NCBI GenBank assembly: GCA_023443515.1
Contig: JAEZUC010000051.1
Location: forward strand, 15,838 to 79,837
Length of the DNA stretch: 64,000 bases
Direction: 5' to 3'
From: Bacillota bacterium
GTDB taxonomy: Bacteria > Bacillota > Clostridia > Acetivibrionales > DSM-1351
Below, piece by piece: positions 15,949 through 24,792 of this stretch (positions within the stretch are counted from its first letter, which is position 1; each line of letters starts with the position of its first letter). The position numbers were made by a program, and so were the translations under genes. A model generated the notes under the pieces. The model did no database searches, was not told the origin of the DNA, and saw only the letters and a program-made list of their open reading frames with translations.

Positions 15949-18561
15949 ATGAAAAAAAAGCTAAAAAAGGCAAGTATGGTGCTGGCTTTTGCAGTTCTTA
16001 TCCAGTATATGATGTTCAATCTTGGATTTACAACAATCCCAGCCGGTGCAGTTGGTATTATTAATAAAAATTACTGGGATTACATGAATATCGGTAATTC
16101 AAATGAAAACTCCACTGTTGATGTTTTTACGGATAAAGTAATTGTTGCAGGAAGCGGGTCAGGTGTATTTAATACTGAGGACTCCTTTACTTATTCATAC
16201 ATACCTGTAAATGGCGACTGCACAATCCAGGCAAAAATTGTCTCGGAGAGCAGTTCGGATACTTTGGCTAAAGCAGGACTCATGATAAGAGAGAGTCTTG
16301 GTACAGATAGTAAGAATGCATTTATTTCATTATCCAAATCCAATGAGATTCAATACCAGTACAGGACTCTGACAGGGGGTTCCACTGCATCTGATGCGGG
16401 TACTTCCGGCACTGCACCCGTTTATTTGAAAGTAAAAAGGGTGGGGAACAACTTCGAATCATTTATGTCTACTGATGGAAGTAACTGGACAAAGATAGGA
16501 AATACTCAGACAATAGCTATGAGTTCAAAAGTATATTTAGGTTTTGCCGCTACGTCAACCGACCCCAACAAGCTTTGTACGGCAAGGTTTGAAAATATCG
16601 ATATTGAGTATACAGATACTACTCCGCCACTGGCGCCGGCTAACCTAAGGGTAATTTATGAATCCCGGCCCAGTTGCCAACTAGCCTGGGACGAAGCCTC
16701 TGATGATTCAGGAGCAGTGTTGTATGAGATTTACGTAAATGGCAGTCTGAAATGGACTACAAACGATTGTATATTTGAGTGCCCTATTATTGATTTTAAC
16801 AACACCGTTAATCTCTGTGTAGTTGCTGTTGATGCCAAAGGAAACAGCTCACCGCAAAACAGCACTATAAAAATAGTATCACACAATGCCATAGTAGCAT
16901 CGGGTGATGTTAATAATATCCGGTTGAATTCCATTGGTTTGGAACGTATAAATACCAGACGCCAACAGCAAAACAAACCTTTGGTGGAAGCTGATCCGGT
17001 TCAGGTGGGAGAAGAAATTATCACAGACAGTACTCCGAACAATGTTATTGTTCAGGGAAGCTCAGTAGATCTCAATACAATATACCCAGAGTCACTTCCT
17101 TCCTCCGTGGATAACAGTACCTTGCAGTGTTTCCCCAATATAGGCTTTCAGATTAACGGGGATTGCGTTGCCTGGTCCACAGGGTATTATATGATGACAC
17201 ATATGGTGGGGCTTGCCAAGATAAATGCAGGAGGCCAATGGGATGCAAAAAATGATACCATAGGAAATAAAGTTTTTTCTCCCAAGTTTGCTAATAGTAT
17301 AAGTACCGGACCCAGTGGCACCGAAGTTATGAGCGGAATATATAGATCGTATTTGGATTCGGGCTGTGCAACATTGGATGATGCACCGTATGTAGATGAT
17401 GGTGAGGATGGATTTAAACTGAGTACAGATTTAGATTCATGGGAAAATGCAATAAACTACAGGATGGATAAGTACGGATATATAGAATCAAATGAAAACA
17501 ATTTAGATCGAATAAAACAACTATTGAACAATGGTTATGTATTATCCTTTGATACAGGTATATACAATTTTGTGGAATATCCGAATGTAATTCTGGATAA
17601 TCCTGATCTTGCGGTAAATGATGATTATGCAGTTGGAAAAAACTTTTACTACATGATTGACAGTGTTGATTACGGACATCAAATGGCCCTAGTAGGTTAC
17701 GATGACAATATTTGGTGGGGCGATGTAAATGGTGACGGAATACCTCAGCCGGAAGAAAAGGGTCTTTTTAAACTAGCCAACAGTTGGGGAACAAATTACG
17801 GCTATGATGGTTTTTGGTATGTTACCTATGACAGTTTATACAGAAGTTCTCAATTCAGTCAGTTTAACAGCTCCACAAGAAAACCTATTTTTACGGATGT
17901 ATTGGAGTGGATAACTCCCAAAAGGGATTATGAACCTCAGCTTATTGCTGAGTTTACGGTGAGCCATGCAAAAGCTAATCAGCTTAGGATTGCCGTGGGT
18001 TATTCTGCTATGGACAAAACTCTGCCTGAAGCATATCTTTTTCCCAGCAGCTTAAATTATTTCATTTATGAAGAGCCTTTTGACTTTAATGATGCCGGAA
18101 CTGCCTGCGATGGCAACTTTGCGGTTGACATGACAGATTTTATCACCAAGTTCAATTTGGACAAGAGTAAAAAGTACAAGTGGTATTTAATGGTGGGAGA
18201 CGAAGTGGAAGACGGTTCTCCTGTCACTTTAAAAAACTTCAGGGTTCACGACAAAATTAATAATACATATTCATCATACACAGGTACTGAACTTCAGAAT
18301 GACGGTGACAACAGCTATGTAAGTGTAGATTACAGTTGGAAGCTCGTAGGTGATTTGGACGGAAATGATATTATTGATAATGCCGATCATTTATTGATGA
18401 TAGATTATCTTACTAGTAATATTGATGATTTCCCGGTTGAAGATGACATGTGGGCTGCCGATGTTAATGGTGACGGTATCATAAATGCATTTGATGCTGC
18501 TTCTATTAAACAGTATGTACTTGGAAATATAAATATTTTTCCCAAGCAACGACTGAACTAA
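15949..18561 (+). CDS. Cellulosomal papain-family cysteine protease with dockerin
   Basis: 870 residues. Order: signal peptide (about 1-35), a beta-rich concanavalin-like domain (about 38-222), a fibronectin III domain (about 226-310), a linker, a C1A papain-like catalytic domain (about 370-645) and a type I dockerin (801-870). The catalytic residues are Cys406 (NGDCVAW), His577 (GHQMALVGYDD) and Asn611 (NSWG), with Gln401 as oxyanion residue. An EF-hand-like loop DVNGDGIPQPEE (592-603) interrupts the catalytic domain between His and Asn. The dockerin repeats begin at Asp802 and Asp838. The protein should be secreted and bind a scaffoldin cohesin; the role in the cellulosome (processing, defence) is unknown. 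Confidence 0.93.
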   Translation: MKKKLKKASMVLAFAVLIQYMMFNLGFTTIPAGAVGIINKNYWDYMNIGNSNENSTVDVFTDKVIVAGSGSGVFNTEDSFTYSYIPVNGDCTIQAKIVSESSSDTLAKAGLMIRESLGTDSKNAFISLSKSNEIQYQYRTLTGGSTASDAGTSGTAPVYLKVKRVGNNFESFMSTDGSNWTKIGNTQTIAMSSKVYLGFAATSTDPNKLCTARFENIDIEYTDTTPPLAPANLRVIYESRPSCQLAWDEASDDSGAVLYEIYVNGSLKWTTNDCIFECPIIDFNNTVNLCVVAVDAKGNSSPQNSTIKIVSHNAIVASGDVNNIRLNSIGLERINTRRQQQNKPLVEADPVQVGEEIITDSTPNNVIVQGSSVDLNTIYPESLPSSVDNSTLQCFPNIGFQINGDCVAWSTGYYMMTHMVGLAKINAGGQWDAKNDTIGNKVFSPKFANSISTGPSGTEVMSGIYRSYLDSGCATLDDAPYVDDGEDGFKLSTDLDSWENAINYRMDKYGYIESNENNLDRIKQLLNNGYVLSFDTGIYNFVEYPNVILDNPDLAVNDDYAVGKNFYYMIDSVDYGHQMALVGYDDNIWWGDVNGDGIPQPEEKGLFKLANSWGTNYGYDGFWYVTYDSLYRSSQFSQFNSSTRKPIFTDVLEWITPKRDYEPQLIAEFTVSHAKANQLRIAVGYSAMDKTLPEAYLFPSSLNYFIYEEPFDFNDAGTACDGNFAVDMTDFITKFNLDKSKKYKWYLMVGDEVEDGSPVTLKNFRVHDKINNTYSSYTGTELQNDGDNSYVSVDYSWKLVGDLDGNDIIDNADHLLMIDYLTSNIDDFPVEDDMWAADVNGDGIINAFDAASIKQYVLGNINIFPKQRLN

Positions 18562-18612
18562 GTAAATAGAAAAATCTGGAATAAATTCTTATAGAATATT
18601 TGGAAGAATATT

Positions 18613-18648
18613 AAAAAGTAGTCTCTTAATAGGGGACTACTTTTTTAA
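18613..18648. terminator. Bidirectional terminator between protease and yyaC
   Basis: AAAAAGTAGTC / GGACTACTTTTTT stem flanked by A and T runs, between convergent genes. Confidence 0.9.
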
Positions 18649-18650
18649 CT

Positions 18651-19268
18651 TCATACACTCCATCTTTCTATTTGCCGACCTTTCCCTGACAACATATCTT
18701 CCCTAGCCACCTTCCACATTACGTATTTAATACCGGTTGCCATAATATCAGCTATCTTCATCACTGTTCCAAGCCGGGTATTCTGAAGAATCATAAACTC
18801 CATAAAACCCCCTGCATTTACAATCCCGGTAACGTGCATATGACCTATAGGTTCAAGTTCCTTGTTCAATGCAGAACCCGGTCTTATAGAACCCTTTCCT
18901 ACAGAAATGAAACCCACATGCTCTGCTCTCCCTAATGAAGCATCAATAGCAATTATAAAAGGCGTCTCATACCTTTTATAAATTATCCCTATTGTTTCTT
19001 CCAGATTTTTTGCATGTACTGGACTTTCCAAGTCACCATAGACGTGTACATTACTATAACTCATTCCTCTGAGTTTGTAGCCGATAATGGGACCAAGGCT
19101 GTCCCCCGTGGATCTGTCTGTTCCGATACATACTATAACAATATCCCGGTATTCTTCTGTTTTACAATTTGTTAAAGTCTGATACAGGGCATCGGAGAAA
19201 TATAACATTGCAGTTGCATTATTACAATCAATATATTTTATATTTTTGACGTTGCCGTCTGAATTCAT
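18651..19268 (-). CDS. yyaC: YyaC, spore protease-like protein
   Basis: 205 residues of the YyaC/DUF1256 family, which shares the fold of the germination protease GPR and hydrogenase maturation proteases. Visible hallmarks: 'IVCIGTDRSTGDSLGPIIG' (about 45-63), 'DLESPVHAKNLEETI', 'IAIDASLG' and 'GHMHVTGIVNAGG'. It is expressed in spore formers during sporulation; the substrate is unknown. The ATG is preceded by GGTGAT. Converges on the protease gene and is divergent from the PAS-SpoIIE phosphatase gene (166 bp between starts). Confidence 0.88.
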   Translation of the reverse strand: MNSDGNVKNIKYIDCNNATAMLYFSDALYQTLTNCKTEEYRDIVIVCIGTDRSTGDSLGPIIGYKLRGMSYSNVHVYGDLESPVHAKNLEETIGIIYKRYETPFIIAIDASLGRAEHVGFISVGKGSIRPGSALNKELEPIGHMHVTGIVNAGGFMEFMILQNTRLGTVMKIADIMATGIKYVMWKVAREDMLSGKGRQIERWSV

Positions 19269-19434
19269 ACAGCTATCACCATCTAATCCCTTCTATATAA
19301 TTTATTATGTAGTATTGACAAGAATAAGATTAAATAGTACGGTTTAAACAAACTATGTTAAAATAAAACTATGATAAAAATATATGTATATCTAAAAAAA
19401 GTATGTTTTAGTGATATACGAAAGGTTGATATTA

Positions 19435-20556
19435 TTGCCAAACAATATGGTTAAAGAATTCGCTTTATCAGAATCAATTTTCATAGAAGACATAATTGAC
19501 GGAATGCAGGATTGGGTCAGAGTTATTAGCAGAGACGGCACAGTTTTATTTGTTAATAAACCAATGCGTGACGGCTTGGGCTATGACGCTGTTGGCCGAA
19601 AATGCTTTGAAGTTCTGGGACGTTCCTCACCTTGCCCTAATTGTATATCCAGCCTGCAAGGTGAAAATATTCCCAATCGAAAAGAAGAAATAATTAATGG
19701 ACATGTTTTTTCTGTAACAAGCTCGCCATTAAAAAGTTTTGAATCAAACAATGTGGAAGCTGTTATTGAGGTACTCCATGACATAACAGACTTAAAAGTG
19801 CTTAGCCGGGAATTGGAAAAACAGAATGTGCAGCTGAAAGAAGATCTCTCCATCGCCAGGAAACTGCAATGTAGCCTTCTCCCCAAGCAACAGTCTGTAG
19901 GAGATAACATAAGTTTTAGCTATGTTTACAAGCCTTGTGAAATGATCGGCGGTGATTTTCTTGATATATTTGAGATTGACCAAGATCACGTAGGTATTTA
20001 TATTGCTGATGTATCAGGTCATGGTGTTGCAGCATCCATGCTCACAATGTTTTTACGTGCTGCTATAGACAAGTCCTCTCTGTCACCTTCAAAGGTATTG
20101 ACTCAGCTATACGAGGAATTCAACAAGAACAGTTTTGAGGATGAATTATATATTTCCGTATTTTATGGAATTATAAATATTTCAGACTATAGCATCTCAT
20201 ACTCAAATGCCGGATTAAACGTATCTCCTATTTTATTTTGCGGCAATGATTACAAGTTATTGAGGGCAACTGGAATACCCATAAGCAACTGGGTGGATAA
20301 GCCTGAATATACGGAAGTAACACAAAAACTTAGTCCAAAGGACAGATTGTTGTTTTATACCGATGGAATTATTGAGATTAAAAACAATTCCAATGAGCAG
20401 TTTGGTGAAGACAGAATCGTTGAGCATTTTTTAAACAATAATTTAAAGCCTTCAAGCATAATATCAAAGTTGGTAGATAAGGCTTTGTCCTTTTCCGGCC
20501 ACAGTATGCACGACATAATAGATGATATTACGGTGGCTTTACTGGAAATGAAATAA
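19435..20556 (+). CDS. PAS-domain SpoIIE/RsbU-type PP2C phosphatase
   Basis: 373 residues from TTG at 19435. The N-terminal PAS domain (about 12-125) carries Cys57, Cys67 and Cys70 (PCPNC), a cysteine pattern seen in redox- or metal-sensing PAS modules. A short coiled coil (about 125-155) follows, then a PP2C-type SpoIIE domain (about 170-373) with the metal-binding Asp motifs 'GGDFLDIFE', 'IADVSGHG' and 'DDITVALL'. It should dephosphorylate an anti-anti-sigma factor. No anti-sigma partner genes adjoin. The start is uncertain: AAAGGT lies eight bases before this TTG, while a GTG 24 bases upstream and an ATG 12 bases downstream are alternatives. Confidence 0.87.
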   Translation: MPNNMVKEFALSESIFIEDIIDGMQDWVRVISRDGTVLFVNKPMRDGLGYDAVGRKCFEVLGRSSPCPNCISSLQGENIPNRKEEIINGHVFSVTSSPLKSFESNNVEAVIEVLHDITDLKVLSRELEKQNVQLKEDLSIARKLQCSLLPKQQSVGDNISFSYVYKPCEMIGGDFLDIFEIDQDHVGIYIADVSGHGVAASMLTMFLRAAIDKSSLSPSKVLTQLYEEFNKNSFEDELYISVFYGIINISDYSISYSNAGLNVSPILFCGNDYKLLRATGIPISNWVDKPEYTEVTQKLSPKDRLLFYTDGIIEIKNNSNEQFGEDRIVEHFLNNNLKPSSIISKLVDKALSFSGHSMHDIIDDITVALLEMK

Positions 20557-20619
20557 ATATTGTTTATTTTTGCTATAATTATATAGAGACCAAAAAATAT
20601 TATTAAGGAAGTGTGTTTA

Positions 20620-21432
20620 GTGAGCATTAATGATATTGCGGGCAAACTGGAGTATTTAAGAAATATGGGGTATATAATACCTCCCAAATCCATCTTAAAA
20701 AATTCAGAACAAATTGAAGGCATTCGCAAGAGCGGTGAGATCACAACCCAGATACTTGATTTACTGGAAAATGAAGTTAAACCCGGCATAACAACTTCCC
20801 AAATAGATGAAATGGTGTATGAATACACAGTTGGGCATAATGCCATTCCTGCACCCCTCAATTACAATGGGTTCCCCAAAAGCGTGTGTACATCAATAAA
20901 CAATGTTGTCTGCCATGGAATACCCGATGAAAATACCGTACTAAAATCAGGAGATATTGTGAACATAGATGTATCTACCATTTTGGACGGTTATTTTTCA
21001 GATGCAAGCAGAATGTACATGGTAGGTGATGTTTCACCAAAGGCAAGAAAACTTGTAGAAATAACAAAAGAGTGTCTTGATATCGGAACAAAACAGGTTA
21101 AACCTTTCGGTTCAATTAATGATATAGGCAGAGCCATTGAACCTTTTGCCAATAAAAACGGCTATTCCGTAGTTCGTGATTTAGGTGGTCATGGTGTGGG
21201 TGTGCATTTCCATGAAGAACCCCATGTCGATCACTTCAAGAGGAAAGACATGGGATTCCTCATACTTCCCGGAATGGTATTTACCATAGAGCCAATGATA
21301 AACGAAGGAGGCTACAGAGTTCAGATTGGAAAAGACAACTGGACTGTAACTACCAAAGACGGTTCTTTATCAGCTCAATGGGAATATACTATTGCAGTTA
21401 CACAGACGGGTTATGAGATACTTGCGCATTAA
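20620..21432 (+). CDS. map: Type I methionine aminopeptidase
   Basis: 270 residues. Metal ligands lie in NIDVSTILDGYFSDASRM (two Asp), GGHGVGVHFHEEP (His), FTIEPMI (Glu) and SAQWEYTIAV (Glu). An N-terminal extension of about 28 residues precedes the catalytic core. It removes the initiator Met from nascent proteins. GTG at 20620 is chosen because AAGGAAG lies seven bases upstream; a GTG nine bases earlier is too close to that site. The 3' end overlaps the convergent hypB gene by 35 bp, so no terminator can sit between them. Confidence 0.92.
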   Translation: MSINDIAGKLEYLRNMGYIIPPKSILKNSEQIEGIRKSGEITTQILDLLENEVKPGITTSQIDEMVYEYTVGHNAIPAPLNYNGFPKSVCTSINNVVCHGIPDENTVLKSGDIVNIDVSTILDGYFSDASRMYMVGDVSPKARKLVEITKECLDIGTKQVKPFGSINDIGRAIEPFANKNGYSVVRDLGGHGVGVHFHEEPHVDHFKRKDMGFLILPGMVFTIEPMINEGGYRVQIGKDNWTVTTKDGSLSAQWEYTIAVTQTGYEILAH

Positions 21433-22060
21433 GCATCCAATCCGCTAGTTCGCTTATACCTTCACCTGTTTTACATGATACCTCAATAATTTTTGCTTTT
21501 TCATTTAATGCCTTAACGCCTTTGTAGAAGCTATCCTTGTCAAAGTCGATGTAAGGCATTAAATCTGTCTTGTTAAGAACTACAATATCAGCAAGTTCAA
21601 ACATAGAGGTATATTTGTACGGCTTGTCATGTCCCTCAGGAACGCTGGCAATAACCATTTTCATACCTTCTCCAAGGTCAAAGGAAGAAGGACATACAAG
21701 ATTTCCTACATTTTCTATAAAAAGGATTGCCCCATCCTTTAGTTGGAGACTCTCCGCGGCACTCTTTATCATATTTGCATCAAGATGGCACCCGCCTCCT
21801 GTATTTATCTGAATAACCGGATTACCAAGCTTGTCTATCTTTTCTGCGTCAATAGAAGATGCAATATCCCCTTCAACTACAGCTACATTTGCCCTATCAC
21901 CAAATGCTTCTATCAGCTTCATAATAGTGCTGGTCTTACCTGAACCGGGAGATGCCATTATATTAACAGCCATTATTCTCTTAGCTTCAAAATAAGTCCT
22001 GTTTTCCTCTGCAAGCTTGTCATTTGCATGCATTATGTTTTTCATGACCTTGATTTCCAT
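21398..22060 (-). CDS. hypB: Hydrogenase nickel incorporation GTPase HypB
   Basis: 220 residues of the SIMIBI GTPase family: P-loop ASPGSGKTS (about 37-45), 'VVEGDIASSIDAEKI', 'NTGGGCHLDANM' with the Cys/His nickel site, 'FIENVGNLVCPS' and NKTD. The N-terminus lacks the His-rich nickel store of some homologues. With HypA it delivers Ni to the Ech large subunit. ATG at 22060 follows GGAGG by six bases; the upstream TTG overlaps that site. Third of the hypA-TRIC-hypB group. Confidence 0.93.
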   Translation of the reverse strand: MEIKVMKNIMHANDKLAEENRTYFEAKRIMAVNIMASPGSGKTSTIMKLIEAFGDRANVAVVEGDIASSIDAEKIDKLGNPVIQINTGGGCHLDANMIKSAAESLQLKDGAILFIENVGNLVCPSSFDLGEGMKMVIASVPEGHDKPYKYTSMFELADIVVLNKTDLMPYIDFDKDSFYKGVKALNEKAKIIEVSCKTGEGISELADWMLNAQVSHNPSV

Positions 22061-22091
22061 AAGTACCTCCAAATAAAAATTTTACTTAATC

Positions 22092-22745
22092 TTACATTCT
22101 AAAGTTGTTTTTGCGACTGTTGGCAGGGGACGATTCTCTGCTACCCTTGCTGATTACAGGAAGATGCAACCTTAGTTTGACGGATATCATTCTAATAGCA
22201 AATATTGCACCTACACACAGATATATATTAATACTAAGCCCAATGCGATCATACAAAAAGTAAAACATAAGTGAACCTATGATGGAAGGTATGGCATATA
22301 TTTCACTTCTGAATATAAGCGGTATTTCATTAACCATTATATCTCTTAGTATTCCTCCACCAACCCCGGTTATAACTCCTGCAAAAACAATACCAAGAAG
22401 TGGAAGACCGTATTCCATGGCCTTATATGTTGCAGTTACCGTAAAAACTCCAAGACCTACTGCATCAGCCAGTACTATGAAGGACATAACCCTGTTAACC
22501 CTTCTGTAAAGGAAGCAGGTAACAACCATTGTTCCGGTTATTGCTGCGAAATACCTCCACTGCATAAAAAAAATCGGGACGTCTCTCCCTATAACAATAT
22601 CACGTATAATTCCGCCGCCGGAGGCCGTTGCCATAGCCAGCACATATATACCGAATAAATCAAGCTTGTTCCTGATTCCCACAAGCACGCCGGATACAGC
22701 AAAAGCTACTGTTCCAATTATATCAACTATGCTCAATACCAACAT
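22092..22745 (-). CDS. TRIC/UPF0126-family membrane protein (YicG-like)
   Basis: 217 residues, six to seven membrane helices made of two internally repeated units, each with a glycine-rich signature: GGGIIRDIVIG in the first and GGGILRDIMVN in the second. Family members form homotrimeric cation channels. The gene sits between hypA and hypB, with 31 bp to hypB, so it is probably co-transcribed; a link to nickel or ion balance is only conjecture. The start at 22745 follows GAGGAAG. Confidence 0.87.
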   Translation of the reverse strand: MLVLSIVDIIGTVAFAVSGVLVGIRNKLDLFGIYVLAMATASGGGIIRDIVIGRDVPIFFMQWRYFAAITGTMVVTCFLYRRVNRVMSFIVLADAVGLGVFTVTATYKAMEYGLPLLGIVFAGVITGVGGGILRDIMVNEIPLIFRSEIYAIPSIIGSLMFYFLYDRIGLSINIYLCVGAIFAIRMISVKLRLHLPVISKGSRESSPANSRKNNFRM

Positions 22746-22834
22746 GAAGCTTCCTCTCAGCATAAATTAAGACCCACTCCGGCAGCATATTATATACTTT
22801 CATAATATGATAATGCTGAAAGAATGTGTTTTTA

Positions 22835-23176
22835 TTATTCAATTTCCAGACTCTCTATATAAAACTCTCTGCCTACACCGGTTGGCATACCAAGTCCGCC
22901 GCATTCGGGGCAGTCAAAACCTGTGGCTGGCTTTACAAAAAGCCCACCACATTCTCTGCACTTGAATTCACCCTTCACGCGTCTAAAAACAAGCTTTGCA
23001 CCATGTGCAATAGTTCCCTCACTCATAATATCAAAATACATTTGTACCGAGTCGTCAACAATAGTAGATAAATCTCCTATGACAAGGCGTATTTCCAGTA
23101 TTTTAGATGCCTCTACCCGCCTGGCTTCATCCAAAACAAGTTTTAGCATTGACTGGGTTACAGCATATTCATGCAC
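22835..23176 (-). CDS. hypA: Hydrogenase nickel metallochaperone HypA
   Basis: 113 residues from GTG at 23176, giving the N-terminus MHEYAVTQ; the Met-His-Glu start is essential in HypA because the amino group and His2 bind nickel. GGAGG lies eight bases before that GTG, whereas the longer open frame lacks both features. The zinc site is CRECGG...CPECGG. It hands nickel to hydrogenase together with HypB. The gene is 127 bp after echF, with a hairpin between. Confidence 0.94.
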   Translation of the reverse strand: MHEYAVTQSMLKLVLDEARRVEASKILEIRLVIGDLSTIVDDSVQMYFDIMSEGTIAHGAKLVFRRVKGEFKCRECGGLFVKPATGFDCPECGGLGMPTGVGREFYIESLEIE

Positions 23177-23237
23177 GTCCAAAACCTCCGTGTCTCCAAT
23201 AATAAGTGTGTCATGTAGTATTATATCCACAAACACT

Positions 23238-23273
23238 AAAATTCAGAGAAAGACTTATCTTCCCCTGAATTTT
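23238..23273 (-). other. Intercistronic hairpin between echF and hypA
   Basis: AAAATTCAG / CTGAATTTT, 9-bp stem and 18-nt loop. No T-run follows on the minus strand, so it fits an mRNA processing or stability hairpin better than a full terminator. Confidence 0.45.
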
Positions 23274-23302
23274 GGAGTAGTATATAAATTCAGTTATTAT
23301 AC

Positions 23303-23677
23303 TTAAGCTGTTACCTTGCTGTTATCGCTTTCAACTTCCTTGGGAGGCTGAACGGCCTTGTAGTTTTCCTTTTTTGTTTCTGCAGTTTTATGCTCAGGGC
23401 TTGCTACAATACATTTCTTTGGGCATACTTCAACACAAGCATTGCATATTACGCACTTAAACTGGTTAATTTCCCAGGATTTCTCTGCCTTATTCACCAC
23501 TAAGGCGTTAGCAGGACATTTTCTCTGACAAATACCGCAGAAAATACATTTATCTATTTCAATACCTTCAATATGACCTCTGGAATCTTTGAATGGCTCC
23601 CTTTTTTCAAAAGGATACATTCTTGTTGCAGGCTTTGAAGCAAGATTCTTAAATACATTTTCTATCATTTTAAACAT
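23303..23677 (-). CDS. echF: Ech hydrogenase ferredoxin subunit EchF
   Basis: 124 residues with two [4Fe-4S] motifs, CIFCGICQRKCP (about 41-52) and CVICNACVEVCP (about 75-86), as in EchF/NuoI. It passes electrons from ferredoxin to the small subunit. The C-terminal ~35 residues are Lys/Glu-rich and variable. AGGAGG lies nine bases before ATG. Last ech gene, 35 bp after echE. Confidence 0.92.
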   Translation of the reverse strand: MFKMIENVFKNLASKPATRMYPFEKREPFKDSRGHIEGIEIDKCIFCGICQRKCPANALVVNKAEKSWEINQFKCVICNACVEVCPKKCIVASPEHKTAETKKENYKAVQPPKEVESDNSKVTA

Positions 23678-23712
23678 TTCTTATGACCTCCTATCTACCA
23701 AATACATTTCTA

Positions 23713-24792
23713 TTATCTCTCGGTACAGGATATGCATGGGTCAATGGTCAAAATAAGCATAGGTACATCCGCAAGCTGACTTCCCGGCAACATCTTCAGA
23801 AGTGAAGGAATATTTGCAAATGTAGGAGTTCTGAGTCTCAATCTATCCAAATTCTTTGTACCATTTCCTCTTAAATAATAGAGAACTTCTCCTCTTGGTT
23901 GCTCAACTCTGGAAATTACATCACCCTTTGGCGGGAAGCCCTTGAAAGGAACAACATGCTCACCTTCAGGTATTTTAGCTATAGCCTGTTTTATAAGGTC
24001 AACAGACTGATAAACCTCTTTGAGTCTTACATAAGTTCTTGCATAACAGTCACCGTCATTATGAGTAATAGGCTCAAAATCAAGTTGTCCATATGCAGAA
24101 TAACCAGTGGTTCTCATATCAGTTGCAATACCGCTGGCTCTCGCCATAGGCCCTACTGTACAATATTCGATGGCATCAGCTTTTGTGAGGACACCCACTC
24201 CAACCAATCTGTGCTTAACTGTATAATTGTTTAAGAACACTGCTTCGAGCTGTTCCAAATCATACTTTATATCATCACAAGTCGCTATGATCTTAGCCAT
24301 TTGTTCTTTAGTCAGGTCTCTTCTTGTACCACCAATTGTATTACATGAAATAACAACCCTGCTTCCGGCTGTTTCTTCCATTATATCCATTACCTTTTCT
24401 CTGTCTCTCCACGCCTGCATGAAAAGACTTTCAAATCCAAATGCATCAGCCAGCAACCCCAACCAAAGCAAGTGACTATGCATTCTGTGCAACTCAGCCC
24501 AGATAACTCTTAAAAACTTTGCTCTGTCTGAAATCTCGATATTCATTAGTTCTTCGATGCCCTGGCAGTATGCCATTGCGTGCATTACACTACAAATACC
24601 GCAAACTCTTTCAACAACAAAGGTGTTTTGAGTAAATTCTTTTGTTTCAGTAAGCTTTTCAAGGCCTCTGTGAACATATCCGATGGCAGGTATTGCATCT
24701 ACAATCTTTTCATCTTCCATAACTAGCTTTATATGAAGGGGTTCCGGAAGCACAGGATGCTGTGGCCCAAAAGGAACTATAGTTGAACTCAT
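23713..24792 (-). CDS. echE: Ech hydrogenase large subunit EchE ([NiFe] centre)
   Basis: 359 residues. The NiFe ligands are RVCGICSV (about 63-70) and the C-terminal DPCISC. The reading frame ends with DPCISCTER, so there is no cleavable C-terminal extension. NuoD-like motifs are 'PFGPQHPVLPEPLHI' and 'GYVHRGLEK'. It evolves or takes up H2 in the membrane-bound Ech complex. The start overlaps the echD stop; GAGGGGG upstream. Confidence 0.94.
   Translation of the reverse strand: MSSTIVPFGPQHPVLPEPLHIKLVMEDEKIVDAIPAIGYVHRGLEKLTETKEFTQNTFVVERVCGICSVMHAMAYCQGIEELMNIEISDRAKFLRVIWAELHRMHSHLLWLGLLADAFGFESLFMQAWRDREKVMDIMEETAGSRVVISCNTIGGTRRDLTKEQMAKIIATCDDIKYDLEQLEAVFLNNYTVKHRLVGVGVLTKADAIEYCTVGPMARASGIATDMRTTGYSAYGQLDFEPITHNDGDCYARTYVRLKEVYQSVDLIKQAIAKIPEGEHVVPFKGFPPKGDVISRVEQPRGEVLYYLRGNGTKNLDRLRLRTPTFANIPSLLKMLPGSQLADVPMLILTIDPCISCTER

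Noticed and set aside
20355..20861. Leftward 168-codon frame
   Set aside because: Spans the end of the PAS-SpoIIE gene and start of map in antisense, without a ribosome site.
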